64,000 nucleotides of DNA from Nitrosococcus wardiae (GTDB taxonomy: Bacteria > Pseudomonadota > Gammaproteobacteria > Nitrosococcales > Nitrosococcaceae): assembly GCF_004421105.1 (NCBI RefSeq), contig NZ_CP038033.1, positions 1,321,659-1,385,658 of the forward strand, in the 5' to 3' direction. The position numbers were made by a program, and so were the translations under genes. The notes beneath the pieces were generated by a model. It did no database searches and was not told where the DNA came from. It was given only the letters and a program-made list of their open reading frames with translations. Below, piece after piece: positions 26,337-35,697 of the stretch (positions within the stretch are counted from its first letter, which is position 1; every line of letters begins with the position of its first letter).

Positions 26337-26415
26337 CCACTGGGCTTAGGGGGTACCAAAGGCGTGCAACTTATCGGTGAGTTGATTTGGAGGAATTAGC
26401 AGAGTTTAGGCTGCT

Positions 26416-27219
26416 CTAAGAACGTTTAGTAAGGCGGTGGATGAGTGGTGCGTGCACCACTTCAAGGGAGAACCGCAGGCAGGCAATGGCTACCGCTGCC
26501 AGCGTAAATGTCACCAGTACGGCCAGATCAGTCGCCAGGGTAAAGTCGGGTCCAAAGGGGTGGGGGGCATTCCTTTGGAGGGCATGTTTCAGTAAATCGA
26601 CTCCATAGCTAAAGGGATTGGCGGTGGCGATAGCCCGTAGCCCAGGGGGGAGGGGGTCCACTGGATAGAGAGCGCCACTCAGGAAAAAGACCGGAAAAAT
26701 GACAAAGTTCATGATGACCGCGAAATTATCCAGGGCCTTGGCAAAGACGGCAATGAGTACTCCCAGAGCGGCGCAGGCAAGCGCCGTTAAGGCCATGGCA
26801 GCAAAGAGAGCCAAGAGCACAGCACTGAGCTTGAGATATCCCAGCAATAGCAAAAGGGCAATGAGCAATGCACCCTGCGCCAGGCTAGCAAAGGTCCCGG
26901 CGATTAACTTGCCGATAATGATTTGGTAGTGGGGAAAAGGGGCGATCATCAGCATCCGCATGATCCCAAGCTCCTTGTCGTAAACTAGGGTAAGGGAAGC
27001 CATCAAAGAGCCAAAGAGCAGGGTCATGGCAATGATGCCAGGGGCCAAGAATTCCCTATAGCCGCTATCCCCTTGCTCGCCTAGCATGCTTCCTATCCCG
27101 GAGCCAATGACCAGTAACCAAATCAAGGGACGGACCATGGCCGATAGCAAGCGGCCCCGTTGACGAAATAATTTGGCCATCTCGCGACCGATAAGCGCCT
27201 TCAGGGGACGCCAACCCAT
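26416..27219 (-). CDS. ABC-2 type transporter permease
   Basis: An integral membrane protein of about 267 residues with six helices (e.g. LIWLLVIGSGIGSM, IVIFPVFFLSGALYPV-like segment FVIFPVFFLSGALYPVD). The ABC-2 signature region lies near FLSGALYPVDPLP. The ATG at 27219 is preferred: it has GGGAGA upstream and begins after the ATPase stop. The ATG at 27252 would overlap the ATPase gene by 31 nt. It is an exporter subunit with the ATPase encoded just upstream. In many PQQ clusters an ABC-2 exporter accompanies pqq genes; the cargo is unknown. Confidence 0.88.
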   Translation of the reverse strand: MGWRPLKALIGREMAKLFRQRGRLLSAMVRPLIWLLVIGSGIGSMLGEQGDSGYREFLAPGIIAMTLLFGSLMASLTLVYDKELGIMRMLMIAPFPHYQIIIGKLIAGTFASLAQGALLIALLLLLGYLKLSAVLLALFAAMALTALACAALGVLIAVFAKALDNFAVIMNFVIFPVFFLSGALYPVDPLPPGLRAIATANPFSYGVDLLKHALQRNAPHPFGPDFTLATDLAVLVTFTLAAVAIACLRFSLEVVHAPLIHRLTKRS

Positions 27220-27221
27220 GG

Positions 27222-28163
27222 TCAGTCTCCCACTCCATTGCTTAAGGTCCAAAGGAAAACGTCATTCAAGTTGGGGCGGCGCCAGCGCATAGCGCTTACT
27301 GTACTGCCTAGCTCCTCTTGAAGGTTGGCAAAGGAGAATTGGGGATCCGTCACTCGAAAACTTAAGAAGCCAGGCTCCCGTAAAGCCGAACCGAGTCTAT
27401 CCTTCAGGCGGTTTTCCACTGCCTCCGTCTCCCCACACTCTAACTCGAGGATATAATCTCCCAGCTTAGCTGTAAGCTGTTCCGGGATGCCGCCAGAGAT
27501 CAGGCGGCCCTGTTTGAGAAAATCAACTCGGTCGCAGGCCTCGGCTTCTTCCAAGTAATGGGTGGTGAGAAATACCGTCATGCCTTCCCGGCGCAGTTGC
27601 TCGATAAAACGCCAAATGGCGCGACGGTTAGGAATATCCAGGCCTAGCGTGGGTTCATCCAAGAAAAGGATTTGGGGACGGTGAAGTACCCCTCGGGCGA
27701 TATCGAGGGCCCGCCGCATACCGCCGGAGAGGGCGGTGAGTCGTTGCTGACGCTTATTTTGGAGATTAAATAGCGTCAACAATTCATCAATACGCTGGTT
27801 GGCCAAGGACGGCGGAAGGCTGTAGAGGGCAGCGGCAAAGCAAAGATTTTCTGCCACCGTCATAGTGGGATCTAAGGCTGATTCTTGGAAGACAAGACCA
27901 ATAGCCTGGCGTACCGCCACGGGTTGGGTCGTCACCTCAAAACCGGCCACCCGTGCCTGGCCGGCGGTCGGCCGGACCAAGGTCGTTAGTATATGAATAG
28001 TAGTGGTCTTGCCAGAGCCATTGGGGCCTAGCAAGCCGTAGAATTGACCATGGGGAATAGTAAGGTAAAGATCTTTGACGGCTTGCAAGTCGCCATAGTG
28101 TTTACTCAGTCCCTGGGCTTGGATGGCAATGGCGATCCCGTTGTCGCTTTCAGGGATGGCCAT
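27222..28163 (-). CDS. ABC transporter ATP-binding protein
   Basis: A 313-residue cytoplasmic ATPase. Walker A GPNGSGKTTT, signature LSGGMRRALD, Walker B ILFLDEPTLGLD and switch His (LTTHYLEEAE) are all intact. The C-terminal 80 residues are the extension typical of ABC-2 drug-exporter ATPases (CcmA/DrrA type). Its start shares the base at 28163 with the pqqE stop, so it is the next gene of the pqq operon. Confidence 0.92.
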   Translation of the reverse strand: MAIPESDNGIAIAIQAQGLSKHYGDLQAVKDLYLTIPHGQFYGLLGPNGSGKTTTIHILTTLVRPTAGQARVAGFEVTTQPVAVRQAIGLVFQESALDPTMTVAENLCFAAALYSLPPSLANQRIDELLTLFNLQNKRQQRLTALSGGMRRALDIARGVLHRPQILFLDEPTLGLDIPNRRAIWRFIEQLRREGMTVFLTTHYLEEAEACDRVDFLKQGRLISGGIPEQLTAKLGDYILELECGETEAVENRLKDRLGSALREPGFLSFRVTDPQFSFANLQEELGSTVSAMRWRRPNLNDVFLWTLSNGVGD

Positions 28164-29323
28164 TAGGCACAGAATTTTTTGGAATTCTGTGGATTACGGA
28201 AGACCCAAGGGCGGGTCTCGCTGGCTGCTGAAGGCGCTTGCCGGTTAGCGGTGGCTATGGCGTCCGCTACGATCTGATGGTGGGGTGAGAGGCTACAAAC
28301 AGGATCGGTATTGCGGGGATCGCCCGTCAGCAAATAGGCTTGACAGCGGCATCCCCCAAAATCCTTGAAACGATCCGGACAGCTCCGGCAAGGCTCCTTC
28401 ATCCATCCTTGGCCCCGAAATAGATTAAAGTCCGGCGACTCCCGCCAAATCCATTCAATGCTATGATCTTTCACATTAGGCAAGCTCAGCCCGGGGAGTT
28501 GGCGAGCTGCATGGCAGGGAAGAGCGGTCCCATCCGGGGCGATGGTGAGGAAAATATTCCCCCAGCCGTTCATACAGGCCTTGGGCCGGTTTTCGTAATA
28601 ATCCGGCACCACATAGTAAATCTTCATCTTTCCTTTCATGCGGGCCTGGTATTGATGGGCCAGGATTTCGGCCCGAGTCAATTGTTCCCGAGTGGGGAGC
28701 AGGGAGTCCCGGTTGTGCCAGGCCCAGCCGTAATATTGGGTTGTGGCTAACTCTACATAGTCCGCTTGAAGCTCAATGGCAAGCTCTAGAATTTGCTCCA
28801 TCTGGTCAATATTGTAACGGTGGATGACAAAGCAGAGCACCATAGGATAGCCGTGCTTTTTCACGGCCCGGGCCATGGCCAGTTTATGTTGAAAGACATT
28901 GGCGCCAGCAAGCTGATTATTGAGGCCTTCGGAGGACGCTTGGAAACTAATCTGGATATGGTCGAGTTGAGCGGCCTGAAAGGCAGCAACCCGCTCTTCA
29001 TCCATGCCCATAGCGGAGGTGATTAAGTTGGTATAGTAGCCAAGTTTACGCGCTTCAGTGATCAATACCTCTAAATCACGCCGTAGCAGGGGTTCGCCAC
29101 CCGAAAAACCAAGCTGAGTGGCCCCCATGGCCCGGGCCTCGCGAAACACCCGCAGCCAGTCCTCGGTGGTAAGCTCATTGCTGTGATCGGCAAAATCCAA
29201 AGGGTTGGAACAGTAAGGACATTGCAGGGGACAGGCATAGCTGAGTTCCGCTAACAGCCACAGGGGTTGAGCTCTGTCATTTCCAGTAAAGTGGTTAACC
29301 TTAGTCGATCCAACCGTTTCCAT
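28163..29323 (-). CDS. pqqE: PqqA peptide cyclase (radical SAM)
   Basis: A 386-residue radical SAM/SPASM enzyme that forms the Glu-Tyr carbon-carbon bond in PqqA. The SAM cluster motif is [11 protein letters not shown] (CxxxCxxC), with GGEP in [12 protein letters not shown]. Auxiliary Cys are seen in [32 protein letters not shown] and [10 protein letters not shown]. The start overlaps pqqD by 23 nt, as expected because PqqD delivers PqqA to PqqE. Confidence 0.96.
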   Translation of the reverse strand: METVGSTKVNHFTGNDRAQPLWLLAELSYACPLQCPYCSNPLDFADHSNELTTEDWLRVFREARAMGATQLGFSGGEPLLRRDLEVLITEARKLGYYTNLITSAMGMDEERVAAFQAAQLDHIQISFQASSEGLNNQLAGANVFQHKLAMARAVKKHGYPMVLCFVIHRYNIDQMEQILELAIELQADYVELATTQYYGWAWHNRDSLLPTREQLTRAEILAHQYQARMKGKMKIYYVVPDYYENRPKACMNGWGNIFLTIAPDGTALPCHAARQLPGLSLPNVKDHSIEWIWRESPDFNLFRGQGWMKEPCRSCPDRFKDFGGCRCQAYLLTGDPRNTDPVCSLSPHHQIVADAIATANRQAPSAASETRPWVFRNPQNSKKFCA

Positions 29324-29561
29324 GGGCGACCTCTAAAAATTCGTGCACATCACCTTCTAGATCCGCATCCGGGTATCGCTGCTGCAGTGCAGCAATAATT
29401 GCCCTGACGGTTTGCGTTCCATCGCAATGTTTGAGTATTTCGGCGGCGCTGGGGTTCAGTTTAACCATGCCCTCTGGGTAGAGCAGGACGTAACAATTTT
29501 GTGCTTTTTCCCATTGGAAACGGTAGCTAGAAGCCAGGGTGGGAATGCTGTCATCGTGCAT
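29301..29561 (-). CDS. pqqD: PQQ biosynthesis peptide chaperone PqqD
   Basis: An 86-residue RiPP recognition element that binds the PqqA peptide. It reads [40 protein letters not shown] and then a winged-helix end, as in the family. It sits 8 bases downstream of pqqC and overlaps pqqE, matching the usual order. Confidence 0.94.
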   Translation of the reverse strand: MHDDSIPTLASSYRFQWEKAQNCYVLLYPEGMVKLNPSAAEILKHCDGTQTVRAIIAALQQRYPDADLEGDVHEFLEVAHGNGWID

Positions 29562-29569
29562 GACTTGGG

Positions 29570-30292
29570 TTAGACCTCCGTGTGATAGGGGGGACGGTTT
29601 TCAATATACGCCATCCACATGGCATCCAGCATAGTCCACAGCACATCCAATTTGAACTGCAAGATCCCTAAGGCCCTTTCCTGTTGGGCACGATCTTGGA
29701 AGTAATCCAAGGTAATCTCTAGGCCATGTTGCACATCCCGCCGGGCTTCGTTAAGGCGTTTGCGAAAATAATGGTAGCCTTCCGCTTTAATCCAAGGGTA
29801 ATAGCGGGGCCAATTATCTAGGCGCTGCTGATGAAGCGAAGGCGCAAATAATTCCGTCAGGGATGAGCAGGCTGCTTCCTGCCAGGTGGCACGGCGGGCA
29901 AAGTTGACATAGGCGTCAATGGCAAAGCGCACTCCCGGTAAGACATGCTGCTGAGATTCCAGCTCTTCCCGTGCTAACCCTACGGCTTCGCCTAGCTGAA
30001 ACCAGGCTTCGATACCCCCCACGTCTTCTCCATAACCATCATGGTCTAGGATCCGCTGTATCCAATGTCGCCGCACTGAGCGCTGGGGACAGTTGGCCAG
30101 GATGGCAGCATCCTTGATGGGAATGCTGGTTTGATAGTAAAAACGGTTGGCGACCCAGCCTTGGACCTGTTGTTGGTTCAACTTGCCCCTGTTCATTAGG
30201 ATGTGGAAAGGGTGATGGAGGTGGTAGAAACACTCTTTATCCCGTAGCTTTTGTTCGAATTCTTCGCGGCTCCAGGGTTTTTGTTCCGCCAT
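29570..30292 (-). CDS. pqqC: Pyrroloquinoline-quinone synthase PqqC
   Basis: A cofactorless oxidase of about 240 residues that performs the final ring closure and eight-electron oxidation of PQQ. It reads [36 protein letters not shown] and later [19 protein letters not shown]. The start at 30292 ([12 protein letters not shown]) is preferred because AAGGAGGGG lies just upstream. The ATG at 30334 is within pqqB. Confidence 0.95.
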   Translation of the reverse strand: MAEQKPWSREEFEQKLRDKECFYHLHHPFHILMNRGKLNQQQVQGWVANRFYYQTSIPIKDAAILANCPQRSVRRHWIQRILDHDGYGEDVGGIEAWFQLGEAVGLAREELESQQHVLPGVRFAIDAYVNFARRATWQEAACSSLTELFAPSLHQQRLDNWPRYYPWIKAEGYHYFRKRLNEARRDVQHGLEITLDYFQDRAQQERALGILQFKLDVLWTMLDAMWMAYIENRPPYHTEV

Positions 30293-30308
30293 ATTCCCCT
30301 CCTTGTTA

Positions 30309-31238
30309 CTAGAGGATAATGTCCATGCCATCAAAAGCTACCTCAATCCCCGCCGCCTCTAGTTGGGCCCGCTCCGGCGATTCTTCGTCCAGGATGGGAT
30401 TGGTGTTGTTGATATGAATGAGGATTTTTCGGGGGTTAGTGAGGGGAGCCATGAGGCTCATCATGCCCCCTGGCCCCCATTGAGGAAGGTGGCCCATTTC
30501 GGCGGCGCGTTTCTGGCTAATTCCTGCTTGTTCCATCTCATCCTCGGCCCAGAAGGTCCCATCGACAAGCAGACAGTCGGCCTCTGCCATCAAGGAAAGG
30601 ATATGGCTTTCAATCTGTCCCAGACCTGGCGCGTAAAATAAGCGTTTTTGAGTGGTCAAATCCTCCATCAGCACGCCGATGGTGTCCCCTACATGATAAT
30701 TATGGCGATGGGGGGAATAGGGCGGGGCCTCGCTGCGTAGAGGGACCGGCACTAAGCGCAGCCCTTCCAGGCCTTCCACTTGAAAAGCCTCGCCGGGCGC
30801 ATCTTCCCGGGGCAGTCGAATTGGATGCCAATTCACCGTGCAGTAATGATCCAGCACTTTAAACAGGGGATTACCGGTAGTGAGGTCCTGGTAGACCGGT
30901 TCAGTGCAGTATACTTCCAAGGGTTGGTGATGTTCCCGCAGCATCAGCAGTCCAGTGGTATGGTCGATTTGGCTGTCAATAAGCACAATGCCGCAGATAC
31001 CGGTATCCCGGAGTCCTCGACCCGGTTGGATAGCAGGAAAACTTTGGAGTTGTTTGAGAATATCCGGAGAGGTGTTGAAAAGCACCCAATCGCTACCGTT
31101 GGTGCTGGCTGCAACCGAGGACTGGGAGCGTGCTTGCCCCTTGAACTCGCCCTTACGCAGACGGCTGCAGTTGTAGCAGTTGCAATTCCACTGGGGAAAG
31201 CCCCCGCCCGCGGCTGCACCTAGAACGTGGATTAACAT
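30309..31238 (-). CDS. pqqB: PQQ biosynthesis protein PqqB
   Basis: A 309-residue metallo-beta-lactamase-fold protein. The N terminus [20 protein letters not shown] is diagnostic, with the Cys pair [25 protein letters not shown] is the metal site region and [11 protein letters not shown] lies near the end. It is an oxygenase that hydroxylates the Glu-Tyr intermediate. It is the first gene after pqqA, separated by a strong stem-loop. Confidence 0.95.
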   Translation of the reverse strand: MLIHVLGAAAGGGFPQWNCNCYNCSRLRKGEFKGQARSQSSVAASTNGSDWVLFNTSPDILKQLQSFPAIQPGRGLRDTGICGIVLIDSQIDHTTGLLMLREHHQPLEVYCTEPVYQDLTTGNPLFKVLDHYCTVNWHPIRLPREDAPGEAFQVEGLEGLRLVPVPLRSEAPPYSPHRHNYHVGDTIGVLMEDLTTQKRLFYAPGLGQIESHILSLMAEADCLLVDGTFWAEDEMEQAGISQKRAAEMGHLPQWGPGGMMSLMAPLTNPRKILIHINNTNPILDEESPERAQLEAAGIEVAFDGMDIIL

Positions 31239-31263
31239 CGCTTGGCTTGCCCTAAGGAGTCAA

Positions 31264-31297
31264 AAGTCTCTCCCGGGCTCAGGTCCGGGAGAGACTT
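31264..31297 (-). terminator. Stem-loop between pqqA and pqqB
   Basis: AAGTCTCTCCCGG and CCGGGAGAGACTT form a perfect 13-bp stem with an 8-base loop, directly after pqqA, followed by TTG and no long T-run. Such stems after pqqA are thought to protect a short abundant pqqA transcript while limiting read-through into pqqB. That role here is inference. Confidence 0.75.
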
Positions 31298-31311
31298 GAA
31301 CCGGGTTCCAA

Positions 31312-31383
31312 TTACCGATGGCAAATGTACATGGTGACTTCGAAGCCAAAGCGCAGGTCACAGTAAGCAGGTTTTATCCACAT
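31312..31383 (-). CDS. pqqA: Coenzyme PQQ precursor peptide PqqA
   Basis: A 23-residue ribosomal precursor of PQQ. The frame begins [19 protein letters not shown] and ends ICHR. The conserved E-V-T-M-Y supplies the Glu and Tyr that become the cofactor. AAAGGAG lies 7 bases upstream of the ATG. It carries a Cys at position 8 and another near the end, which is unusual among PqqA peptides. It is the first gene of the operon. Confidence 0.95.
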   Translation of the reverse strand: MWIKPAYCDLRFGFEVTMYICHR

Positions 31384-31606
31384 ACCCAAACTCCTTTGAT
31401 TGAGTGGTTAACTGGCGTTGGTTATCTGCCACTTAAAGTGCAAGATAATTGCTGAGGCAAAATTTGCGATGGCATTAAGTAATGCATTTTAAATCATATC
31501 CTGGGAGAAGTTCACTAAATAGGAATCCGCATTTTTTCTATCAACCGCTCCTAGATTCAACCGCTCCTAGATTGGTCTAAATATCGCCCCCTCGGACCGG
31601 AAAAGA

Positions 31607-33061
31607 TTACGAATCTTCTTCGGCCTTGATTTCCATTTGCAGTTGCCGCAGACGGGCTTCGATCTTGGAGCGTTCGTAGAAGTCGTTACTCGCTGCTTTG
31701 CTAGCCAACTGCAAGTGCTTGATTGCCATATTAGTCTGCCCATTGTAATAGTGGTACTCGGCCAACCAACGGTGGGCCTCTGCGCGGTTGCCGGCATCCC
31801 CTTCCGCTTGAGCCATTAAGTGGTAGATTTGCCCTGTGTCTACGCCTGACTGGATCTGACGCCTTAGTAGATCCCGGGCGGCCTGGGGGCGGTGACCCTG
31901 CAACAAGGCATGGGCATAGTTGATAACGACAGCATAGTCATCAGGATATAGCGCTTGGGCTTCCTTATAAACTTTAAAAGCGGTTTCAAAGCGGCCAGCG
32001 GCTGCTTCCACGCGAGCGAGGGCGAGCCGGTAGGCTAGATTGTCACCGTCTTTTTTAAGCAACTGTAAAATTTGCCGTCGCGCCTCGCTCGAATCTCCTG
32101 TGGCGACCAAAGCTAGCGCATAGCCATAGCGGGTGGCCGCTTCATTCCGATAGCGGCCCGTCTCTAAGGCCTCTCTAAACTGGCGCACCGTTTGTTCATG
32201 ATTATCACTAGCCAGAACTTGGAGTTTAGCCCGTACCAGATGAAACTGGAGATGATCCTTTACGGGATGGGGGTTGAGGGTTTCAGCACGGCCCATGGCA
32301 TCCGCAATACGGTTGCTGGTCACCGGGTGGGTGCTGAGAAATTCTGGCGGTCGGGTTCCGTAGTAACGGCTGACCTGGTGGAGGCGCTCGAAGAAAGCGG
32401 GCATGGCAAAAGGGTCGAAGCCAGCCCGTACTAGGGTTTGCATCCCTACTCGGTCGGCTTCTTTTTCATTGGAACGGGTAAAGTTGATTTGGAGCTGAGC
32501 AGCACCGGCCTGAGCAGCGGCTAATCCAGCAAGACCGGCATCAGGGCTCTGGGTGCCCATAATGATAGCAGCCACTATCGCGGCGGTCATGGGCAGGCTC
32601 AAGCGGCGGCGTTGTTCAAAGGCACGGGCCAAGTGGCGTTGGGTGATATGGGCGATTTCATGGGCCAGTACCGCCGCCAGCTCGCTCTCTGTTTGGGAAT
32701 TTTCAATAAGCCCGGAGTGGATGCCAATATATCCCCCTGGGGCGGCAAAGGCATTGATAGTCGAATCCTGAATGACAAAGAAAGTGAATCCTTGCCCGGG
32801 GTTATCGCTATTCGCAACCAGCCGATACCCTAATGATTGGACATACGTCGCTACTTCTGGATCTTCGATAATCGTCACCGAATTACGCAGGCGGCGCATA
32901 AAAGCCTGCCCAATGCTGCGTTCTTGTTCGGGTGATAGGGCAACTCCCGAATGATCACCGATTTCTGGTAGTTCAATTTCATCGGCCTTTAGGATTGGCA
33001 CCGTCAACAAAATGACGGCCCATAATAGTGTGCTCAACAATCGCACTGGTAATTTCCGCAT
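31607..33061 (-). CDS. bepA: Periplasmic M48 metalloprotease / chaperone BepA
   Basis: A 484-residue protein with a signal peptide (LLSTLLWAVILLTVPIL, then KADEIE). The zinc site is LAHEIAHITQRH with the downstream Glu in NEKEADRVGMQTL, and C-terminal TPR-like repeats run from about 290. BepA degrades or helps assemble outer-membrane proteins such as LptD. Length equals E. coli BepA (487). It is monocistronic. Confidence 0.92.
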   Translation of the reverse strand: MRKLPVRLLSTLLWAVILLTVPILKADEIELPEIGDHSGVALSPEQERSIGQAFMRRLRNSVTIIEDPEVATYVQSLGYRLVANSDNPGQGFTFFVIQDSTINAFAAPGGYIGIHSGLIENSQTESELAAVLAHEIAHITQRHLARAFEQRRRLSLPMTAAIVAAIIMGTQSPDAGLAGLAAAQAGAAQLQINFTRSNEKEADRVGMQTLVRAGFDPFAMPAFFERLHQVSRYYGTRPPEFLSTHPVTSNRIADAMGRAETLNPHPVKDHLQFHLVRAKLQVLASDNHEQTVRQFREALETGRYRNEAATRYGYALALVATGDSSEARRQILQLLKKDGDNLAYRLALARVEAAAGRFETAFKVYKEAQALYPDDYAVVINYAHALLQGHRPQAARDLLRRQIQSGVDTGQIYHLMAQAEGDAGNRAEAHRWLAEYHYYNGQTNMAIKHLQLASKAASNDFYERSKIEARLRQLQMEIKAEEDS

Positions 33062-33221
33062 CCCTGATTAACGTTAATATTAAATCATAGACTCAGCCTG
33101 GCCAGCCCGGTTCAGCTAACCCACCTATCTCTCTTCTATGGTAGTGTTTTTAGTTTATAATTTAGTCTTTTTTTAACTAAAGAAATGGGTTGCTATCCAT
33201 TCATTTCAGAGTCAAACCACC

Positions 33222-33464
33222 ATGCCTGATTACGACGCTGAGCTCAATGCTATTGGTTTACCCTGTCCTCTGCCCGTGTTGCGGATCCGTAAAGCTCTAG
33301 AGACTCTGGAAGGTGGACAAACCCTTTATGTGGTGGCTACGGATCCAGGCTCCTTAAAAGATGTGAAGGCCTTTGCCCGCATTACCGAGAATGAGCTTTT
33401 GGAAGCCCGTGAGGAAGAAGGCCAGTATCATTTCGTGATCCGCAAACGGATAAGTAGTAGATAA
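33222..33464 (+). CDS. TusA-family sulfur carrier protein
   Basis: An 80-residue protein with the family motif CPLP (AIGLPCPLPVLRIRKALE), whose Cys carries persulfide sulfur. The later TDPGSLKDVKAFARITE is typical. It could be TusA for tRNA thiolation, or a related carrier in sulfur oxidation. No tus or dsr genes are nearby, so the specific role is open. Confidence 0.88.
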   Translation: MPDYDAELNAIGLPCPLPVLRIRKALETLEGGQTLYVVATDPGSLKDVKAFARITENELLEAREEEGQYHFVIRKRISSR

Positions 33465-33554
33465 TAATAATTCTAATTTGAGTGTCCTTTGTTGCGCCGC
33501 CTGAAAAAAGCCCTTACTCTTAGACGCCCTATAGTTATTTAAGGTGAGGAGTCG

Positions 33555-34193
33555 ATGAACCTGGAGCAAGCTCGCTTCAATATGGTGGAACAGCAGGTCC
33601 GGCCTTGGGAAGTGCTCGATCAGCGAGTATTGGATCGGCTGGCTGCTGTACCTCGGGAAGATTTTGTTCCGCCAGCGTTTAGGAATTTGGCTTACGCTGA
33701 TATTCAAATACCCATTGGGCAGGGGCAGGTGATGTTGCCGCCCAAAATTGAGGGTCGTTTGCTGCAGGCATTGGAGCTTAAAGAACGGGATTCGGTCCTA
33801 GAGATAGGGACAGGAACCGGCTACCTGACAGCGGTCATGGCAGGTCTGGCTGAGTACGTGACTAGTGTTGATATTTTTCCTGAATTGCAGCGTCTGGCTG
33901 AGTGGCAGCTAAAGAATGTCTCTTTGCAGGTGGGGGATGCATCCCGGGGTTGGTCTCAGGGCGGGCCATTTGATGCCATCGCTGTGACGGGCTCTCTCCC
34001 CAGTGTACCCAATGCTTTTCTGGAAGCACTCAAATTGGAGGGGCGTTTGTTTGTAGTTTTGGGCCAGGCGCCGGTGATGGAAGCGGTGCTGATCACCCGG
34101 GTGGGTGAGAAGGAGTGGTCCCGTGAGGGGTTGTTTGAAACGGTCATACCACCGCTGCTTCACAGTAAGCCCAAGCCAAAATTTGTTTTTTAG
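33555..34193 (+). CDS. Protein-L-isoaspartate O-methyltransferase-like
   Basis: A 212-residue SAM methyltransferase of the PCMT family. It has QGQVMLPPKIEGRLLQAL and motif I VLEIGTGTGYLTAVMAGL. It begins MNLEQARFNMVEQQVRPWEV, typical of the divergent PCMT-like proteins encoded beside tolC. The Thr of the PCMT active loop (usually ISQP) is replaced by MLPP, so substrate specificity may differ. A ribosome site (GGTGAGGAG) precedes it. Confidence 0.85.
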   Translation: MNLEQARFNMVEQQVRPWEVLDQRVLDRLAAVPREDFVPPAFRNLAYADIQIPIGQGQVMLPPKIEGRLLQALELKERDSVLEIGTGTGYLTAVMAGLAEYVTSVDIFPELQRLAEWQLKNVSLQVGDASRGWSQGGPFDAIAVTGSLPSVPNAFLEALKLEGRLFVVLGQAPVMEAVLITRVGEKEWSREGLFETVIPPLLHSKPKPKFVF

Positions 34194-34247
34194 CTAAAGG
34201 AAGCCCTTAACTCAGGAAATAGACTCTTATTTATTGAACTGAAACTC

Positions 34248-35576
34248 GTGTCTTTTATCAAAAAATGTCTTGTGCTATTCATGTTTGGTCTAGTGATCCC
34301 TGGGCTTGCCCAAGCCTCCGATCTACTAGAGGTCTATCGCTTGGCAAGGGCGAATGATCCCCAATTGCGGGCCCAGGTGGCGGCAGTGCGGGCCGCATTA
34401 GAAGCCAAGCCCCAGGCGAGGGCCTTGTTTTTACCGGTTGTGGATATTTCCTCCAATTATGATCGGACTTTCCAGACAATCGAGTTGCTTGAGCAACAGC
34501 CTTTTCCCGGCTTTGAGGGCGTCTTTAATAATTGGGGCTATACCCTTAGTTTGACCCAGCCTCTGTACCGGCGGGAAAACTTTGTCCGCCTCAAGCAGGC
34601 GGATGCCACTATCGCCCAGGCCCAGGCTGATTTGGTGGCCGAGGAACAGGCATTATTGGTCCGGGCGGCGGAGCGCTATTTCGATGTGCTCACTGCCCAG
34701 AGTGAACTAGAATTTGCCCGGGCGGAAAAAGAGGCCATTGATAAGCAGATGGAGCAGACTCGGCAGCGTTTCGAAGTGGGGCTGGATACGATCGTTGACG
34801 TTAATGAAGCCCAGGCCGCCTATGACCTTGCAGTTTCCCAGGAAATCGCTGCTGAGAATGCCCTTTCCAATGCCCATGAGCGACTGCGGGAGGTGACGGG
34901 GCAATACTTTCGGGAACTAGAAGATTTGGAAAAAGACGCCCCTTTACTCCGGCCTGATCCCATGAACATTGACGAATGGGCTGAGACTGCGCTTCAGCAA
35001 AACCCGCAGATTGATGCTTCAGCGGCGGCGGTAGAGAACGCCCGCCAAGAGATAGAGCGAGAAAAGTCGGGGCATTATCCCTCTCTAGATATTGTGGGTG
35101 CTAACTCCACCAATGTGACGGGAGGGGGGAGATTTGGCGGTGTCCAAGTCGATCAAAATGTGATTGGGTTACGGTTTAACCTACCGCTTTTCCAGGGGGG
35201 CGCAGTAGTATCTCGTACCCGCGAAGCTCAGCACCGGCTGGAACAGGCCTTGGAGCAGTTAGAACAGGCCCGTAGACAGGTGGTCCGCCAGACCCGTGAG
35301 GCTTTTTTGGGCGTCATCTCTGAAGTGAGTCAGGTTAAGGCCTTGCAGCAGGCCATTGTTTCCAATGAGAGCTCTCTCGAAGCGACCGAAGCCGGCTTTG
35401 AAGTGGGGACCCGTACTACGGTAGATGTCCTCAATATACGGCGTGATTTGTTTCGTGCCCTCCGTGATCACTCTCGCTCCCGCTATGAATACATCCTCGA
35501 TACGCTGCGTCTGAAGCAAGGGGCGGGTATTATCGCTCCAGAAGATTTGGAGAAAATTAATGAGTGGTTGCATTGA
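34248..35576 (+). CDS. tolC: TolC-family outer membrane channel
   Basis: A 442-residue protein with signal peptide (CLVLFMFGLVIPGLAQAS). Two TolC-type repeats follow: the first has SLTQPLYRRENFVRLKQA, the second LRFNLPLFQGGAVVSRTREA. The long coiled helices contain RFEVGLDTIVDVNEAQAAYD and FEVGTRTTVDVLNIRRDLF. It starts with GTG. It forms the outer-membrane exit duct for type I secretion and efflux. It lies 55 bases after the PCMT-like gene, a conserved neighbour. It could serve any double-Gly peptide exporter in this cell. Confidence 0.92.
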   Translation: MSFIKKCLVLFMFGLVIPGLAQASDLLEVYRLARANDPQLRAQVAAVRAALEAKPQARALFLPVVDISSNYDRTFQTIELLEQQPFPGFEGVFNNWGYTLSLTQPLYRRENFVRLKQADATIAQAQADLVAEEQALLVRAAERYFDVLTAQSELEFARAEKEAIDKQMEQTRQRFEVGLDTIVDVNEAQAAYDLAVSQEIAAENALSNAHERLREVTGQYFRELEDLEKDAPLLRPDPMNIDEWAETALQQNPQIDASAAAVENARQEIEREKSGHYPSLDIVGANSTNVTGGGRFGGVQVDQNVIGLRFNLPLFQGGAVVSRTREAQHRLEQALEQLEQARRQVVRQTREAFLGVISEVSQVKALQQAIVSNESSLEATEAGFEVGTRTTVDVLNIRRDLFRALRDHSRSRYEYILDTLRLKQGAGIIAPEDLEKINEWLH

Positions 35577-35697
35577 AGGAGTGCCAGGACGTACGAGGGC
35601 TCCCCTAGTCATGCGGTGTGTAAGTTCTAAGTATTAAGAGATTTGGTTAAATTAGTATTAACCCTGAACACTTAAAACCTAAAACTTAACCCTTTCG

